A stretch of DNA of 35,593 nucleotides from Alphaproteobacteria bacterium (GTDB taxonomy: Bacteria > Pseudomonadota > Alphaproteobacteria > ATCC43930 > CGMCC-115725). Within the stretch, counting starts at the first letter, position 1. Every line of letters starts with the position of its first letter. The position numbers were made by a program, and so were the translations under genes. Below are positions 1 to 7,626 of the stretch, in pieces. The notes beneath the pieces were generated by a model that was not told where the DNA came from, did not search any database, and worked only from the letters and a program-made list of their open reading frames with translations. The DNA is taken from contig JAGXBG010000004.1 in the NCBI GenBank assembly GCA_018971215.1, forward strand, positions 1 through 35,593, written 5' to 3'.

Positions 1-1
1 C

Positions 2-1021
2 GGCGCGGTGCTGCTCGACAAGAACGGCGACGCACGCATCCCGCCGGCGTCGATGAGCAAGCTGATGACCGAGTACATCGTCTTCTCGTACCTGAAGCAG
101 GGGCGGGCGACGCTCAACGACATGCTGCCGGTCAGCGAGAACGCATGGCGCACGCAGGGCTCGAAGATGTTCGTGCCGCTGGGCGGCAAGGTCCGGCTCG
201 AGGATCTCCTGCAAGGCATGATCGTCCAGTCGGGCAACGACGCCTGCATCGTGCTCGCCGAGGGCCTTGCCGGCAGCACCGATGCGTTCGTCAAGCTGAT
301 GAACGACAAGGCGAAGGAACTCGGCCTGACCGGCAGCCACTTCGCCAACGTCGACGGCTTGCCCGATCCCGACGAATACATGACGGCGCACGATCTGGCG
401 ATCCTGGCGCGCCATTTGATCACCGACTTTCCCGAGTACTACCATTACGATGCCGAGAAGCAATTCACCTTCAACGGCATCAAGCAGGGCAACCGCAATC
501 CGCTGCTCTACACCGACAGCACCGTCGACGGGCTCAAGACCGGTCACACCGACGAAGCCGGCTATTGCCTGACCGCGTCGGCGCTGCGCAACGGCCGCCG
601 CGTCATCGAAGTGCTGGCCGGAATGAATACGATGCAGGACCGCGCCAATCAGGGTCGCACGGTGCTCGATTGGGCCTTCCGCGAATTCGACGATTACACG
701 ATCGCCAAAGCGGGAACGGTGATCGATCGGGCGCCGGTCTGGTTGGGTCAGGCCGGCCAGGTGCCCGTCGCTGTGGCGCACGACGTCGTCGTCACGCTGC
801 CGCGCGGCGATCGCACGGCGATGAAGGTCGCCGCGGTCTACGACGGGCCGGTGCCGGCGCCGGTGACCGCCGGGCAGACGGTCGGCAAGCTGACGATTGC
901 GGCGCCGGATGCGCAACCCATCGAGGTGCCGCTGGTGGCGACCCAGGCGGTGCCGCCGCTCGGTATTTTCGGCCGCATGGCGTTCAACGCGGCTTATCTG
1001 CTGTTCGGACGGCACAACTGA
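2..1021 (+). CDS. dacA: D-alanyl-D-alanine carboxypeptidase (PBP5/6 type), 5' truncated
   Basis: Periplasmic serine peptidase that trims the terminal D-Ala from peptidoglycan pentapeptides. The window opens inside the gene: the frame is open from base 2, so the signal peptide and the first part of the domain are missing. All three penicillin-binding motifs are present in order: SMSK with the nucleophilic serine at 50-61, SGN at 230-238 and KTG at 536-544. After the catalytic domain comes a beta-rich PBP5 C-terminal domain and a last segment (LGIFGRMAFNAAYLLFGRHN) that looks like the amphipathic helix anchoring these enzymes to the inner membrane. The stop codon overlaps the presumed start of tmk, so the two are probably translationally coupled. 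Family assignment is secure; the choice among dacA, dacC and dacF names is convention. Confidence 0.93.
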   Translation, partial: GAVLLDKNGDARIPPASMSKLMTEYIVFSYLKQGRATLNDMLPVSENAWRTQGSKMFVPLGGKVRLEDLLQGMIVQSGNDACIVLAEGLAGSTDAFVKLMNDKAKELGLTGSHFANVDGLPDPDEYMTAHDLAILARHLITDFPEYYHYDAEKQFTFNGIKQGNRNPLLYTDSTVDGLKTGHTDEAGYCLTASALRNGRRVIEVLAGMNTMQDRANQGRTVLDWAFREFDDYTIAKAGTVIDRAPVWLGQAGQVPVAVAHDVVVTLPRGDRTAMKVAAVYDGPVPAPVTAGQTVGKLTIAAPDAQPIEVPLVATQAVPPLGIFGRMAFNAAYLLFGRHN

Positions 1022-1659
1022 CTTCTGACGCACCCGCACGCGGACGCTTCATCACGCTCGAGGGCGGCGAGGGCGCCGGCAAATCGACTCAGGCGCGGCT
1101 TCTGGTCGAGGCGCTTAAACGTGCCGGTATCGACGCGGTGGAAACGCGCGAACCCGGCGGCTCGCCCGGTGCCGAAGCGATCCGCAAGCTGCTGTTGGCC
1201 GGCGGCCCGGAGGCGTGGGACGCCCAGACCGAGGCGCTGCTGATGGTGGCGGCGCGCCGCGACCATCTGGTGCACACGATCCGGCCGGCGCTCGCCGTCG
1301 GCCGCTGGGTGGTTTCGGACCGGTATGCCGATTCAACCTTGGCGTATCAGGGTTACGGCCGCGGCCTGGCACCCGCCGCGTTGCGCGAGTTGCACCGCTT
1401 CATCTGCGAGGATCTCCGCCATCCCGACCTGACGCTGATTCTCGATCTGCCGGTCGAGATCGGCCTCCAACGGGCACGCGACCGCAATCGCTTCGAGCAA
1501 ATGGGACTGGAATTCCACCGGCGCATTCGCGACGGCTTCCTGGCGATTGCGCGCGAAGCGTCGGACCGTTGCGTGGTGATCGACGCCAGCGGTGACGTCG
1601 AGTCGGTCCGCCGGGCGCTGGCGGCGGCGGTGCGCGAACGGCTGGGCGTTGCGCTATGA
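1018..1659 (+). CDS. tmk: thymidylate kinase, apparent CTG start
   Basis: Phosphorylates dTMP to dTDP with ATP for dTTP synthesis, in the cytoplasm. The P-loop GGEGAGKST lies close to the N-terminus, followed by the DR(Y) motif (SDRYADSTLAYQGYG) and the LID region with RARDRNRFE. Length from 1018 is 213 residues, normal for the family. No ATG, GTG or TTG lies between the end of the preceding gene and the P-loop in this frame. The only codon in the right place is CTG at 1018-1020, which overlaps the TGA of the preceding gene as CTGA, where the usual coupled form would be ATGA. I infer that CTG is the start. It is followed directly by holB, the same tmk-holB order seen in many proteobacteria. 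Confidence 0.93.
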   Translation: MTSDAPARGRFITLEGGEGAGKSTQARLLVEALKRAGIDAVETREPGGSPGAEAIRKLLLAGGPEAWDAQTEALLMVAARRDHLVHTIRPALAVGRWVVSDRYADSTLAYQGYGRGLAPAALRELHRFICEDLRHPDLTLILDLPVEIGLQRARDRNRFEQMGLEFHRRIRDGFLAIAREASDRCVVIDASGDVESVRRALAAAVRERLGVAL

Positions 1660-1666
1660 TGGCCGC

Positions 1667-2788
1667 ATGAGCGACGACGATTTCAACGCCCCGGAGGATG
1701 AAGCCGCTGACGACGGCACAGCGATCCTGCCGTCGCCCCGCGAGAATGGCGAATTGGTCGGCCACGCCGCGGCCGAAGCGGCGTTTCTCGGCGCCTACAA
1801 CGCCAAGCGCCTGCCGCATGCCTGGCTGCTGGCGGGACCGGCCGGCATCGGCAAGGCGACCTTCGCCTATTGCGCGGCGCGGTTTCTGCTGGCGCAGCCG
1901 GAGGCGAGCGGGGGCCTTTTCGGCGATGCGGCGCCGCCTACGGCGCTGGCGATCCCGCCCGAGCATCCGGTGTTCCGGCTGGTCGCGTCCGGCGCCCATC
2001 CCGACCTACTGGTGGTCGAGCGCGCCTGGGACGAGAAGCGCAAGCGCCTGCGTAGCGAGATCGTCGTCGACGACGCGCGCGCCATCGCCGCGTTTCTCCA
2101 CCTGACGCCATCGCAGGGCGCCTGGCGGGTTGTGATTGTCGACGGTGCCGACGAGATGAATCGTAATGCAGCCAATGCATTGCTCAAGGTTCTTGAAGAG
2201 CCGCCAAAGCGCGCGGTGCTGTTTCTGACCAGCGAAAGTCCCGGTCGGTTATTGCCAACGATTCGCTCGCGTTGCCGCATGCTGCATATGAATACCTTGC
2301 CACAAGAGTCTGTTCTTACAGCAATTCAGCGATTTATGCCGGAACTGGACGGCGACGACGCGGCCGCGCTGGCCCAACTGGCCGGCGGCTCGATCGGCCG
2401 GGCCCTGACGCTGGGGGCGCAGGATGGCCTCGTCGTGCAGCGTGGCCTCTTCGGCCTGCTGGGCGGCCTGCCCAAGCTGCCAGGCGAATCGCTGCATGCC
2501 TTTGCCGAAACGTTGGTGCGCGGCGAGGCCGCCGGTTTCGGTTTGCTGACCGATCTGCTGCCACGCGCGGTGGCGGCGACCGCCATGCTGGCGTTGGGCC
2601 GCGAGCCGGCCGCTTCGCCGGCTGAGCGCGCTATCTTGGCGCGGCTTGCTGCGCGGCGCAGCGCGGCGCAATGGGCCGAATTGTGGCGCCGTCTCGGCCA
2701 GCTGTTCGGCGCCGCCGAAGGCGTCGAACTCGACAAGCGGGCAGTGGTGCTCGACGCCTTCTTCGCGCTTGCCGACGCGGCGCGCTGA
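1667..2788 (+). CDS. holB: DNA polymerase III subunit delta'
   Basis: Clamp-loader subunit that, with delta and tau/gamma, opens the beta clamp during replication. The protein (373 residues from ATG 1667) has the AAA+ fold: Walker A AGPAGIGKAT around residues 56-65, a VVIVDGADEMN Walker B-like segment, the delta'-characteristic NALLKVLEEPP motif, and a sensor segment with TIRSRCR. The four-cysteine zinc module of some homologues is not evident. The start is chosen at MSDDDFN, seven bases after the tmk stop; an in-frame ATG at 1592 lies inside tmk and is less likely. The segment coding for the NALLKVLEEPP-to-RFMPELD part (about 2155-2345) is visibly less GC-rich than the rest of the gene. Confidence 0.92.
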   Translation: MSDDDFNAPEDEAADDGTAILPSPRENGELVGHAAAEAAFLGAYNAKRLPHAWLLAGPAGIGKATFAYCAARFLLAQPEASGGLFGDAAPPTALAIPPEHPVFRLVASGAHPDLLVVERAWDEKRKRLRSEIVVDDARAIAAFLHLTPSQGAWRVVIVDGADEMNRNAANALLKVLEEPPKRAVLFLTSESPGRLLPTIRSRCRMLHMNTLPQESVLTAIQRFMPELDGDDAAALAQLAGGSIGRALTLGAQDGLVVQRGLFGLLGGLPKLPGESLHAFAETLVRGEAAGFGLLTDLLPRAVAATAMLALGREPAASPAERAILARLAARRSAAQWAELWRRLGQLFGAAEGVELDKRAVVLDAFFALADAAR

Positions 2789-2810
2789 GGTTCATTAGAG
2801 GATTACAACC

Positions 2811-4397
2811 ATGTCCGGCGGCAAGTTCTATCTCACGACGCCGATCTATTACGTCAACGATTCGCCGCATCTCGGCCACGCCTATACCTCCGTCGCGTGC
2901 GACACGCTGGCGCGGTTCAAACGGCTCGACGGCGAGCGCGTGCTGTTCCTCACCGGCACCGACGAGCACGGCCAGAAGGTGGCGAAATCGGCGCGCGACG
3001 CCGGCGTCGAACCGCAAGCGTTCTGCGACCGCGTGTCCGAGAATTTCCGCGCCATGACCAAGCTGATGAACATCTCGAACGACCAGTTCATCCGCACCAC
3101 CGAGCCGCGCCACATCGCCGCGAGCCAGGCGATCTGGCAGGCGATCGCCAAGAGCAAGTCGCCTAAGGGCCGCGACAATCTCTATCTCGGCAAATATTCC
3201 GGCTGGTACGCGGTGCGCGACGAGGCGTTCTACGGTGAGGACGAACTCACGAAAGGACCGGATGGGAAGTTCCGTGCGCCATCGGGTGCCGAGGTCGAAT
3301 GGGTCGAGGAGCCGAGCTATTTCTTCCGCCTGTCCGATTGGCAGGACTGGCTGCTCGACCATTACGCGCGCCATCCCGATTTCATCGGTCCGGCTTCGCG
3401 GCGCAACGAAGTGACGAGCTTCGTCAAAGGCGGCCTGACCGATCTTTCGGTGTCGCGTACCAGTTTCGCCTGGGGTGTTCCGGTGCCGGGCGACGAAAAA
3501 CACGTGATGTATGTCTGGCTCGACGCGCTGACTAATTATCTGACCGCCGTCGGCTATCCCGATACCGCAGGCGCCGACTTCAAGACCTTCTGGCCGGCCG
3601 ACATCCATGTTGTCGGCAAGGACATCGTGCGTTTCCACTGCGTCTACTGGCCCGCGTTCCTCGCGGCCGCCGGACTCGCTTTGCCTGAGCGCGTCTTCGC
3701 GCATGGTTGGTGGACGGTCGAAGGCCAGAAGATGTCCAAGTCGCTTGGCAATTTCATCGCCCCGCAGCAGCTCGTCGATCAGTACGGCGTCGACGCGGTG
3801 CGCTACTTCATGCTGCGCGATTTGCCCTTCGGCGCCGACGGGGATTTTTCGCATCGCGCGGTCGTCGGTCGCATCAACGGCGACCTCGCCAACGATTTCG
3901 GCAATTTGGCGCAGCGCGTGTTGTCGATGATCCAGAGCTATTGCGGCGGCAAGCTGCCGGCCGGCGCGGAGGCGACGACCGCCGACCAGCGCCGCGCCGA
4001 CGGCGAATTGATCGGCAAGGTCGCCGGTCTCCGTCACGCCGTCGCCGCCGAAATCGACAAGCAAGCGCTGCATCTGGCGCTCGAACGGATCTGGGAGATC
4101 GTCGCCATGGCCAACCGCTACGTCGACGAGCAGGCGCCGTGGAAGCTGAAGAAGACCGATCCGGTTCGGCTGGGTCAGGTGCTTTACGTCCTTGCCGAGA
4201 CCATCCGCCATCTCGCGATCTTGGCGCAGCCCTTCGTGCCGCAGGCGGCGGCGAAACTGCTCGACCAACTCGCGGTGCCAGACGATTTCACGCACCGCTG
4301 CTTCAATGCGCTCGAGGCCCATCCGCTTGCGGCAGGAGCGCAGTTGCCGAAGCCGGCAGGAATTTTCCCGCGCTATGTCGAGGCGGCGGCGTCATGA
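2811..4397 (+). CDS. metG: methionyl-tRNA synthetase
   Basis: Charges tRNA-Met with methionine. Class I synthetase signatures are clear: the HIGH-type motif HLGH (in NDSPHLGHAYTS) near residue 20, GTDEHGQK shortly after, and KMSKS (EGQKMSKSLGN) near residue 305. The connective-peptide segment reads WYAVRDEAFY and lacks zinc-binding cysteine pairs, so this is the short metal-free type common in alphaproteobacteria, without the C-terminal tRNA-binding EMAP domain (528 residues). The ATG at 2811 follows an AGAGGA-type ribosome site. The stop overlaps the ATG of a short decayed reading frame at 4394. Identity is secure. Confidence 0.96.
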   Translation: MSGGKFYLTTPIYYVNDSPHLGHAYTSVACDTLARFKRLDGERVLFLTGTDEHGQKVAKSARDAGVEPQAFCDRVSENFRAMTKLMNISNDQFIRTTEPRHIAASQAIWQAIAKSKSPKGRDNLYLGKYSGWYAVRDEAFYGEDELTKGPDGKFRAPSGAEVEWVEEPSYFFRLSDWQDWLLDHYARHPDFIGPASRRNEVTSFVKGGLTDLSVSRTSFAWGVPVPGDEKHVMYVWLDALTNYLTAVGYPDTAGADFKTFWPADIHVVGKDIVRFHCVYWPAFLAAAGLALPERVFAHGWWTVEGQKMSKSLGNFIAPQQLVDQYGVDAVRYFMLRDLPFGADGDFSHRAVVGRINGDLANDFGNLAQRVLSMIQSYCGGKLPAGAEATTADQRRADGELIGKVAGLRHAVAAEIDKQALHLALERIWEIVAMANRYVDEQAPWKLKKTDPVRLGQVLYVLAETIRHLAILAQPFVPQAAAKLLDQLAVPDDFTHRCFNALEAHPLAAGAQLPKPAGIFPRYVEAAAS

Positions 4398-4582
4398 CGC
4401 GCGTGCTCATCGTTGCTGCGCTGTTGCTCGCCATCGCGTCGCCGCTTATAACAAGCGGGGCACGGCCTACTATCACAACAGCGACTACCCGCAGGCGCTC
4501 GCGGACTACAGCGCGGCGATCAAGCTCAGTCCGCAATAAGGCCAACGACGATCTCAATACCGCCGATCAGCTGGCGCATTGA
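4394..4582 (+). pseudogene. remnant of an exported TPR-repeat protein (frameshifted)
   Basis: The ATG at 4394 overlaps the metG stop (ATGA) and opens with a signal-peptide-like stretch, MTRVLIVAALLLAIASPL. Shortly afterwards the sequence makes sense only in another frame: from about 4447 to 4539 that frame reads YNKRGTAYYHNSDYPQALAD and ends YSAAIKLSPQ then a stop, which is a recognisable single tetratricopeptide repeat (G/A-Y-A pattern of the helix pair). The original frame continues to a stop at 4582. I infer that deletions fused the signal peptide to a single repeat and broke the frame. A short functional secreted peptide is possible but less likely. Confidence 0.55.
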
Positions 4583-4638
4583 GGCCTGGCCAGCGAACCC
4601 GGCTCGCCCGGCGGCGGGAAACGTGCCATGATGACGGC

Positions 4639-4872
4639 ATGGATCGGCACCTGACCTTGTGGGAGCGTCGGCGCAACGAGCGCGACGACGAAGAGCGTTT
4701 CACCACCAGCCTCGCGGCCTTCGCCGTCACCCTGCTGATCGGCGTCATTGGTTTTTATGTGCTGGAAGGCTTGGCCCAGACCGCGAAGCTCGAGGATTGC
4801 CTGCTGCAAGGCCGCCTCAACTGCGAGCGGATCGACATCAGCTCGCTGCGCAGTCCGCCGTTCCTGCAATAG
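4639..4872 (+). CDS. small single-pass membrane protein, function unknown
   Basis: The 77-residue frame starts at ATG 4639. It has a charged N-terminus (MDRHLTLWERRRNERDDEER), one hydrophobic helix (LAAFAVTLLIGVIGFYVLEG, about residues 25-44), then a short hydrophilic tail with two cysteines in the segment LEDCLLQGRLNC. The N-in topology follows from the arginine-rich front, so the cysteines would face the periplasm and could form a disulfide. An upstream in-frame ATG at 4579 would add 20 residues running into the decayed TPR frame and is unlikely. I do not recognise a named family. The organised layout of charge, helix and cysteine pair is what makes it look like a real gene. Confidence 0.6.
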   Translation: MDRHLTLWERRRNERDDEERFTTSLAAFAVTLLIGVIGFYVLEGLAQTAKLEDCLLQGRLNCERIDISSLRSPPFLQ

Positions 4873-4938
4873 CCGTTTACTGCCTGCTCACCGTTCGCTG
4901 CGCTTGACGCGCCACCGACGGCAGGCTTTCTATCCGCG

Positions 4939-5727
4939 ATGCTCGTCGACAGTCATTGCCATCTCGATTTTGCGCAGCCCGAAGAGCGCGATAGCATCGT
5001 CGCGCGCGCGCGGCGCGCCGGCGTCGCAACGCTGCTCACCATCTCGACCAAGCTGAGCGAATTTCCGGCAGTGCGTGCGATCGCCGAAAGCGATCCCGAC
5101 ATCTGGTGCTCGGTCGGCATCCATCCGCATGAAGCGGCGACGGAGGAGGGCGGCGACGTCGACAACCTGGCGGCGTACGCCCGCCATCCCAAGGTGATCG
5201 GGGTCGGCGAAAGCGGCCTCGATTTCCATTACGACCACAGCCCGCGCGCCGCCCAGATCGCCGCCTTTCGTCACCATGCACGCGCGGCGCACGCCGCCAG
5301 CGTGCCGTTGATCGTGCATTCGCGCGGCGCCGATGCCGAAACGGTCGCGGTGCTCGAGGAAGAGGGCGTGTCGTCGGGCGTCATCCACTGCTTTTCGACC
5401 GGACGGCTGCTCGCCGAACGCGCCCTCGCGCTCGGACTCTACATATCGCTGTCCGGCATCGTCACCTTCAAGAATGCCGACGAGCTGCGCGGTATCGTGC
5501 GCGACCTGCCGTTCGACCGGCTGCTGGTTGAAACCGACGCGCCTTATCTCGCGCCGGTGCCGTTGCGCGGCAAGGCGAACGAGCCCGCGTTCATCGTCCA
5601 CACGGCGAATTTCATCGCCGCGCTCAAAGGCGTGGCGCCCGATGAATTCGCGCGGCGGACAAGCGAGAATTTCTTCCGCTTGTTCGCCAAAGCGAAACCG
5701 CCCGCGGCGTCGCGGCCGGCCGTTTGA
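4939..5727 (+). CDS. tatD: TatD family metal-dependent hydrolase / DNase
   Basis: TatD-type TIM-barrel hydrolase of 262 residues, associated with 3'-5' DNA exonuclease activity and DNA repair or turnover. Metal ligands typical of the family are visible in order: DSHCHLDF (HxH) at the N-terminus, GIHPHEA, the glutamate in GESGLDFHYD, the histidine in LIVHSRGAD, HCFSTG, and the aspartate in VETDAPYLAPVP near the C-terminus. The position downstream of metG is the common proteobacterial arrangement (metG, tatD, MBL protein), which supports YcfH/TatD orthology. The next gene starts about 13 bp after the stop. Confidence 0.92.
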   Translation: MLVDSHCHLDFAQPEERDSIVARARRAGVATLLTISTKLSEFPAVRAIAESDPDIWCSVGIHPHEAATEEGGDVDNLAAYARHPKVIGVGESGLDFHYDHSPRAAQIAAFRHHARAAHAASVPLIVHSRGADAETVAVLEEEGVSSGVIHCFSTGRLLAERALALGLYISLSGIVTFKNADELRGIVRDLPFDRLLVETDAPYLAPVPLRGKANEPAFIVHTANFIAALKGVAPDEFARRTSENFFRLFAKAKPPAASRPAV

Positions 5728-5740
5728 CGGACCGTCAATC

Positions 5741-6511
5741 GTGAAAGTTACGATATTGGGTTGCGGCCCGTCCTGGGGCGTGCCGCGGATCGGCGGCGAC
5801 TGGGGCGCGTGCGATCCGGCCAATCCGAAAAACCGCCGCCGGCGCGTGTCGATCTTGGTCGAAGACGGCGGCAAGACGATCCTGGTCGACACCTCGCCGG
5901 ATCTGCGCGAGCAATTGCTGGACGCCGGCGCCGGACGCATCGACGCCGTGCTGTTCACTCACGCTCATGCCGACCATCTGCACGGCATCGACGATCTGCG
6001 CGGCGTCAACCGCATCCTCAAGGCGGCTATTCCGACCTACGCCACGCCGGCGACGTTGGCCGAGATCGAACGCCGCTTCGCCTACGTGTTCACGCCGCTC
6101 AGGCCCGGTCGCGAGGGCCATTACTACAAGCCGGTGCTGGAACGCCGTCCGGTCGAGGGACCGTTCATCGCCGCCGGCATCGCGGTCACGCCATTCACCC
6201 AGGATCACGGCTTCTCGCAGACGCTGGGATTCCGGTTTGGCCGGTTCGCGTATTCGACCGACGTAATCGCGCTGGATGAGGCGGCGTTCCGAACGTTGCA
6301 AGGGATCGACACCTGGCTGGTCGATTGCATCCGGCCGGAACCGCACGTCACGCACAGCCACGTCGACCGCACGCTGGCCTGGATCGACCGGGTGAGGCCC
6401 CGGCGCGCGGTGCTGACGCACATGGATGAGTCGCTCGACTATGAAACGTTGCGCCGGACGCTGCCGTCCGGCGTTGAGCCCGGTTATGACGGTATGGTCA
6501 TCGAGGTTTAG
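5741..6511 (+). CDS. PhnP-like metallo-beta-lactamase fold hydrolase
   Basis: A 256-residue MBL-fold enzyme of the PhnP-like group (cyclic phosphodiesterase relatives). The N-terminus VKVTILGCGPSWGVPRIGGD and the zinc motif THAHADHLHGIDDLR are diagnostic; further ligands come from TQDHGFSQ, the aspartate in FAYSTDV, and LTHMDESLDY. The start is GTG at 5741, just after the tatD stop; the longer frame reaching back to 5333 lies inside tatD. Most such proteins downstream of tatD have no proven substrate, and no phn genes are nearby, so a role in phosphonate breakdown should not be assumed. Probably cotranscribed with metG and tatD. Confidence 0.88.
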   Translation: MKVTILGCGPSWGVPRIGGDWGACDPANPKNRRRRVSILVEDGGKTILVDTSPDLREQLLDAGAGRIDAVLFTHAHADHLHGIDDLRGVNRILKAAIPTYATPATLAEIERRFAYVFTPLRPGREGHYYKPVLERRPVEGPFIAAGIAVTPFTQDHGFSQTLGFRFGRFAYSTDVIALDEAAFRTLQGIDTWLVDCIRPEPHVTHSHVDRTLAWIDRVRPRRAVLTHMDESLDYETLRRTLPSGVEPGYDGMVIEV

Positions 6512-6701
6512 GCGCGCCTCGGGTCTAAGCGCCTGTCCTGAAAAGCGAACTCATAATTTCCCATAATATACATTATGCGATATTTGTTTTATGGGCATTC
6601 GTCGTCGTTGGCCTACCCGCATATCCGCCGCCGCCGCCATTCCCACCGCACGCGGCGCTCGCGCGCTCGCTACAATGCCCGCCACACCGGAGCCCAACCT
6701 C
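6512..6701 (+). promoter_or_regulatory. intergenic region upstream of mazG with an AT-rich palindrome
   Basis: This gap is much less GC-rich than the surroundings between about 6550 and 6592. It contains the inverted repeat CATAAT-ATAC-ATTATG at 6562-6577. This is either a regulator site or part of a promoter for mazG. No run of T typical of an intrinsic terminator follows the repeat. A ribosome site GGAG at 6689-6692 precedes the chosen mazG start. Confidence 0.35.
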
Positions 6702-7550
6702 ATGACCGCCAAGAAATCGCCAACTGCACGCCGCAGCAAACGCCGCCGGTCGGCGCACGCGCAGCCGCCGATCGAGCGGCTGCTCGCCGTCATGGCGCGG
6801 CTGCGCGATCCGGACACCGGCTGTCCGTGGGACCGCGAACAGAACTTCGCCACCATCGCGCCCTACACCATCGAGGAAGCTTATGAAGTCGCCGAGGCCG
6901 CTGAGCGCCAGGCCATGCCTGAGCTCAAGGAAGAGCTCGGCGACCTGCTGCTCCAGGTGACGTTCCACGCCCGCATGGCCGAGGAAACCGGCGAATTCGA
7001 CTTCGACGACGTGGCGGCGGGCATCGCCGACAAGATGGTTCGGCGCCATCCGCATGTCTTCGGCACGGCGCGGATCGGCTCGGCGGCAGCCCAGACGGTC
7101 GCCTGGGAGGACCAGAAAGCCCACGAACGACGGACCAAATCAGCCGCCGACGGCCGCCATGCGAGCGCGCTCGACGGCGTCGGCGTGGCCCTACCGGCGC
7201 TGACCCGTGCCGCCAAGCTGCAACGCCGCGCCGCCCGCGTCGGATTCGACTGGCCCGACGTGGCGCCGATCTATGACAAGATCATGGAGGAGATCACAGA
7301 ACTTAAAGCAGAATCCGGCAACAAAAGCCGCAGCGAAGACGAACTTGGCGACCTGCTGTTCGCGGTGGTCAACCTGGCGCGACGGCTCGAGATCGACCCT
7401 GAACGCGCCTTGCGCGGCGCCTGCCGCAAGTTCGAGCGCCGCTTTCGTCGGATCGAAGAGCGACTAGCCGCCCGTGGCATCGATTCGGCTCATGCCGGCC
7501 TTGATACTCTTGAGGCCGAATGGCAGGCAATCAAAGCCGACGAACGCTAG
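6702..7550 (+). CDS. mazG: nucleoside triphosphate pyrophosphohydrolase MazG
   Basis: All-alpha NTP pyrophosphatase that hydrolyses NTPs to NMP and PPi, linked to nucleotide-pool cleaning and stress responses. Two MazG repeats are visible: the first with GCPWDREQNFATIAPYTIEE and the metal-binding EELGDLLLQVTFHARM; the second with GFDWPDVAPIYDKIMEEI and DELGDLLFAVVNLARR. The ExxE...ExxD metal signatures are present in both. ATG 6702 is preferred because GGAG lies nine bases upstream; ATG 6675 and 6591 are alternatives that add low-complexity residues. From 6702 the protein has 282 residues with a basic N-terminal tail (KKSPTARRSKRRR) that is longer than usual. It converges on the dehydrogenase gene at 7620. 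Confidence 0.93.
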   Translation: MTAKKSPTARRSKRRRSAHAQPPIERLLAVMARLRDPDTGCPWDREQNFATIAPYTIEEAYEVAEAAERQAMPELKEELGDLLLQVTFHARMAEETGEFDFDDVAAGIADKMVRRHPHVFGTARIGSAAAQTVAWEDQKAHERRTKSAADGRHASALDGVGVALPALTRAAKLQRRAARVGFDWPDVAPIYDKIMEEITELKAESGNKSRSEDELGDLLFAVVNLARRLEIDPERALRGACRKFERRFRRIEERLAARGIDSAHAGLDTLEAEWQAIKADER

Positions 7551-7592
7551 ATTCCGATACTAACGCTTTTAGAATCAAATAGTTATTCTGTG

Positions 7593-7626
7593 AGCCTAAA
7601 GCCGGCGTGAACGCCGCGCCTAGGCT
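7593..7626. terminator. possible bidirectional hairpin between convergent genes
   Basis: Nested inverted repeats: outer arms AGCCTA (7593-7598) and TAGGCT (7621-7626), inner arms CGGCG (7603-7607) and CGCCG (7612-7616) closing a TGAA loop, with symmetric 4-nt internal gaps. It sits between mazG and the convergent dehydrogenase gene and includes the latter's stop codon. No strong T tract follows on either strand, so the call is tentative. Confidence 0.4.

Noticed and set aside
2631-4322. 563-codon open frame on the minus strand across metG
   Set aside because: It is antisense to a well-supported metG and its translation is R/A/H/D-rich without any domain; long antisense frames are expected at this GC content.
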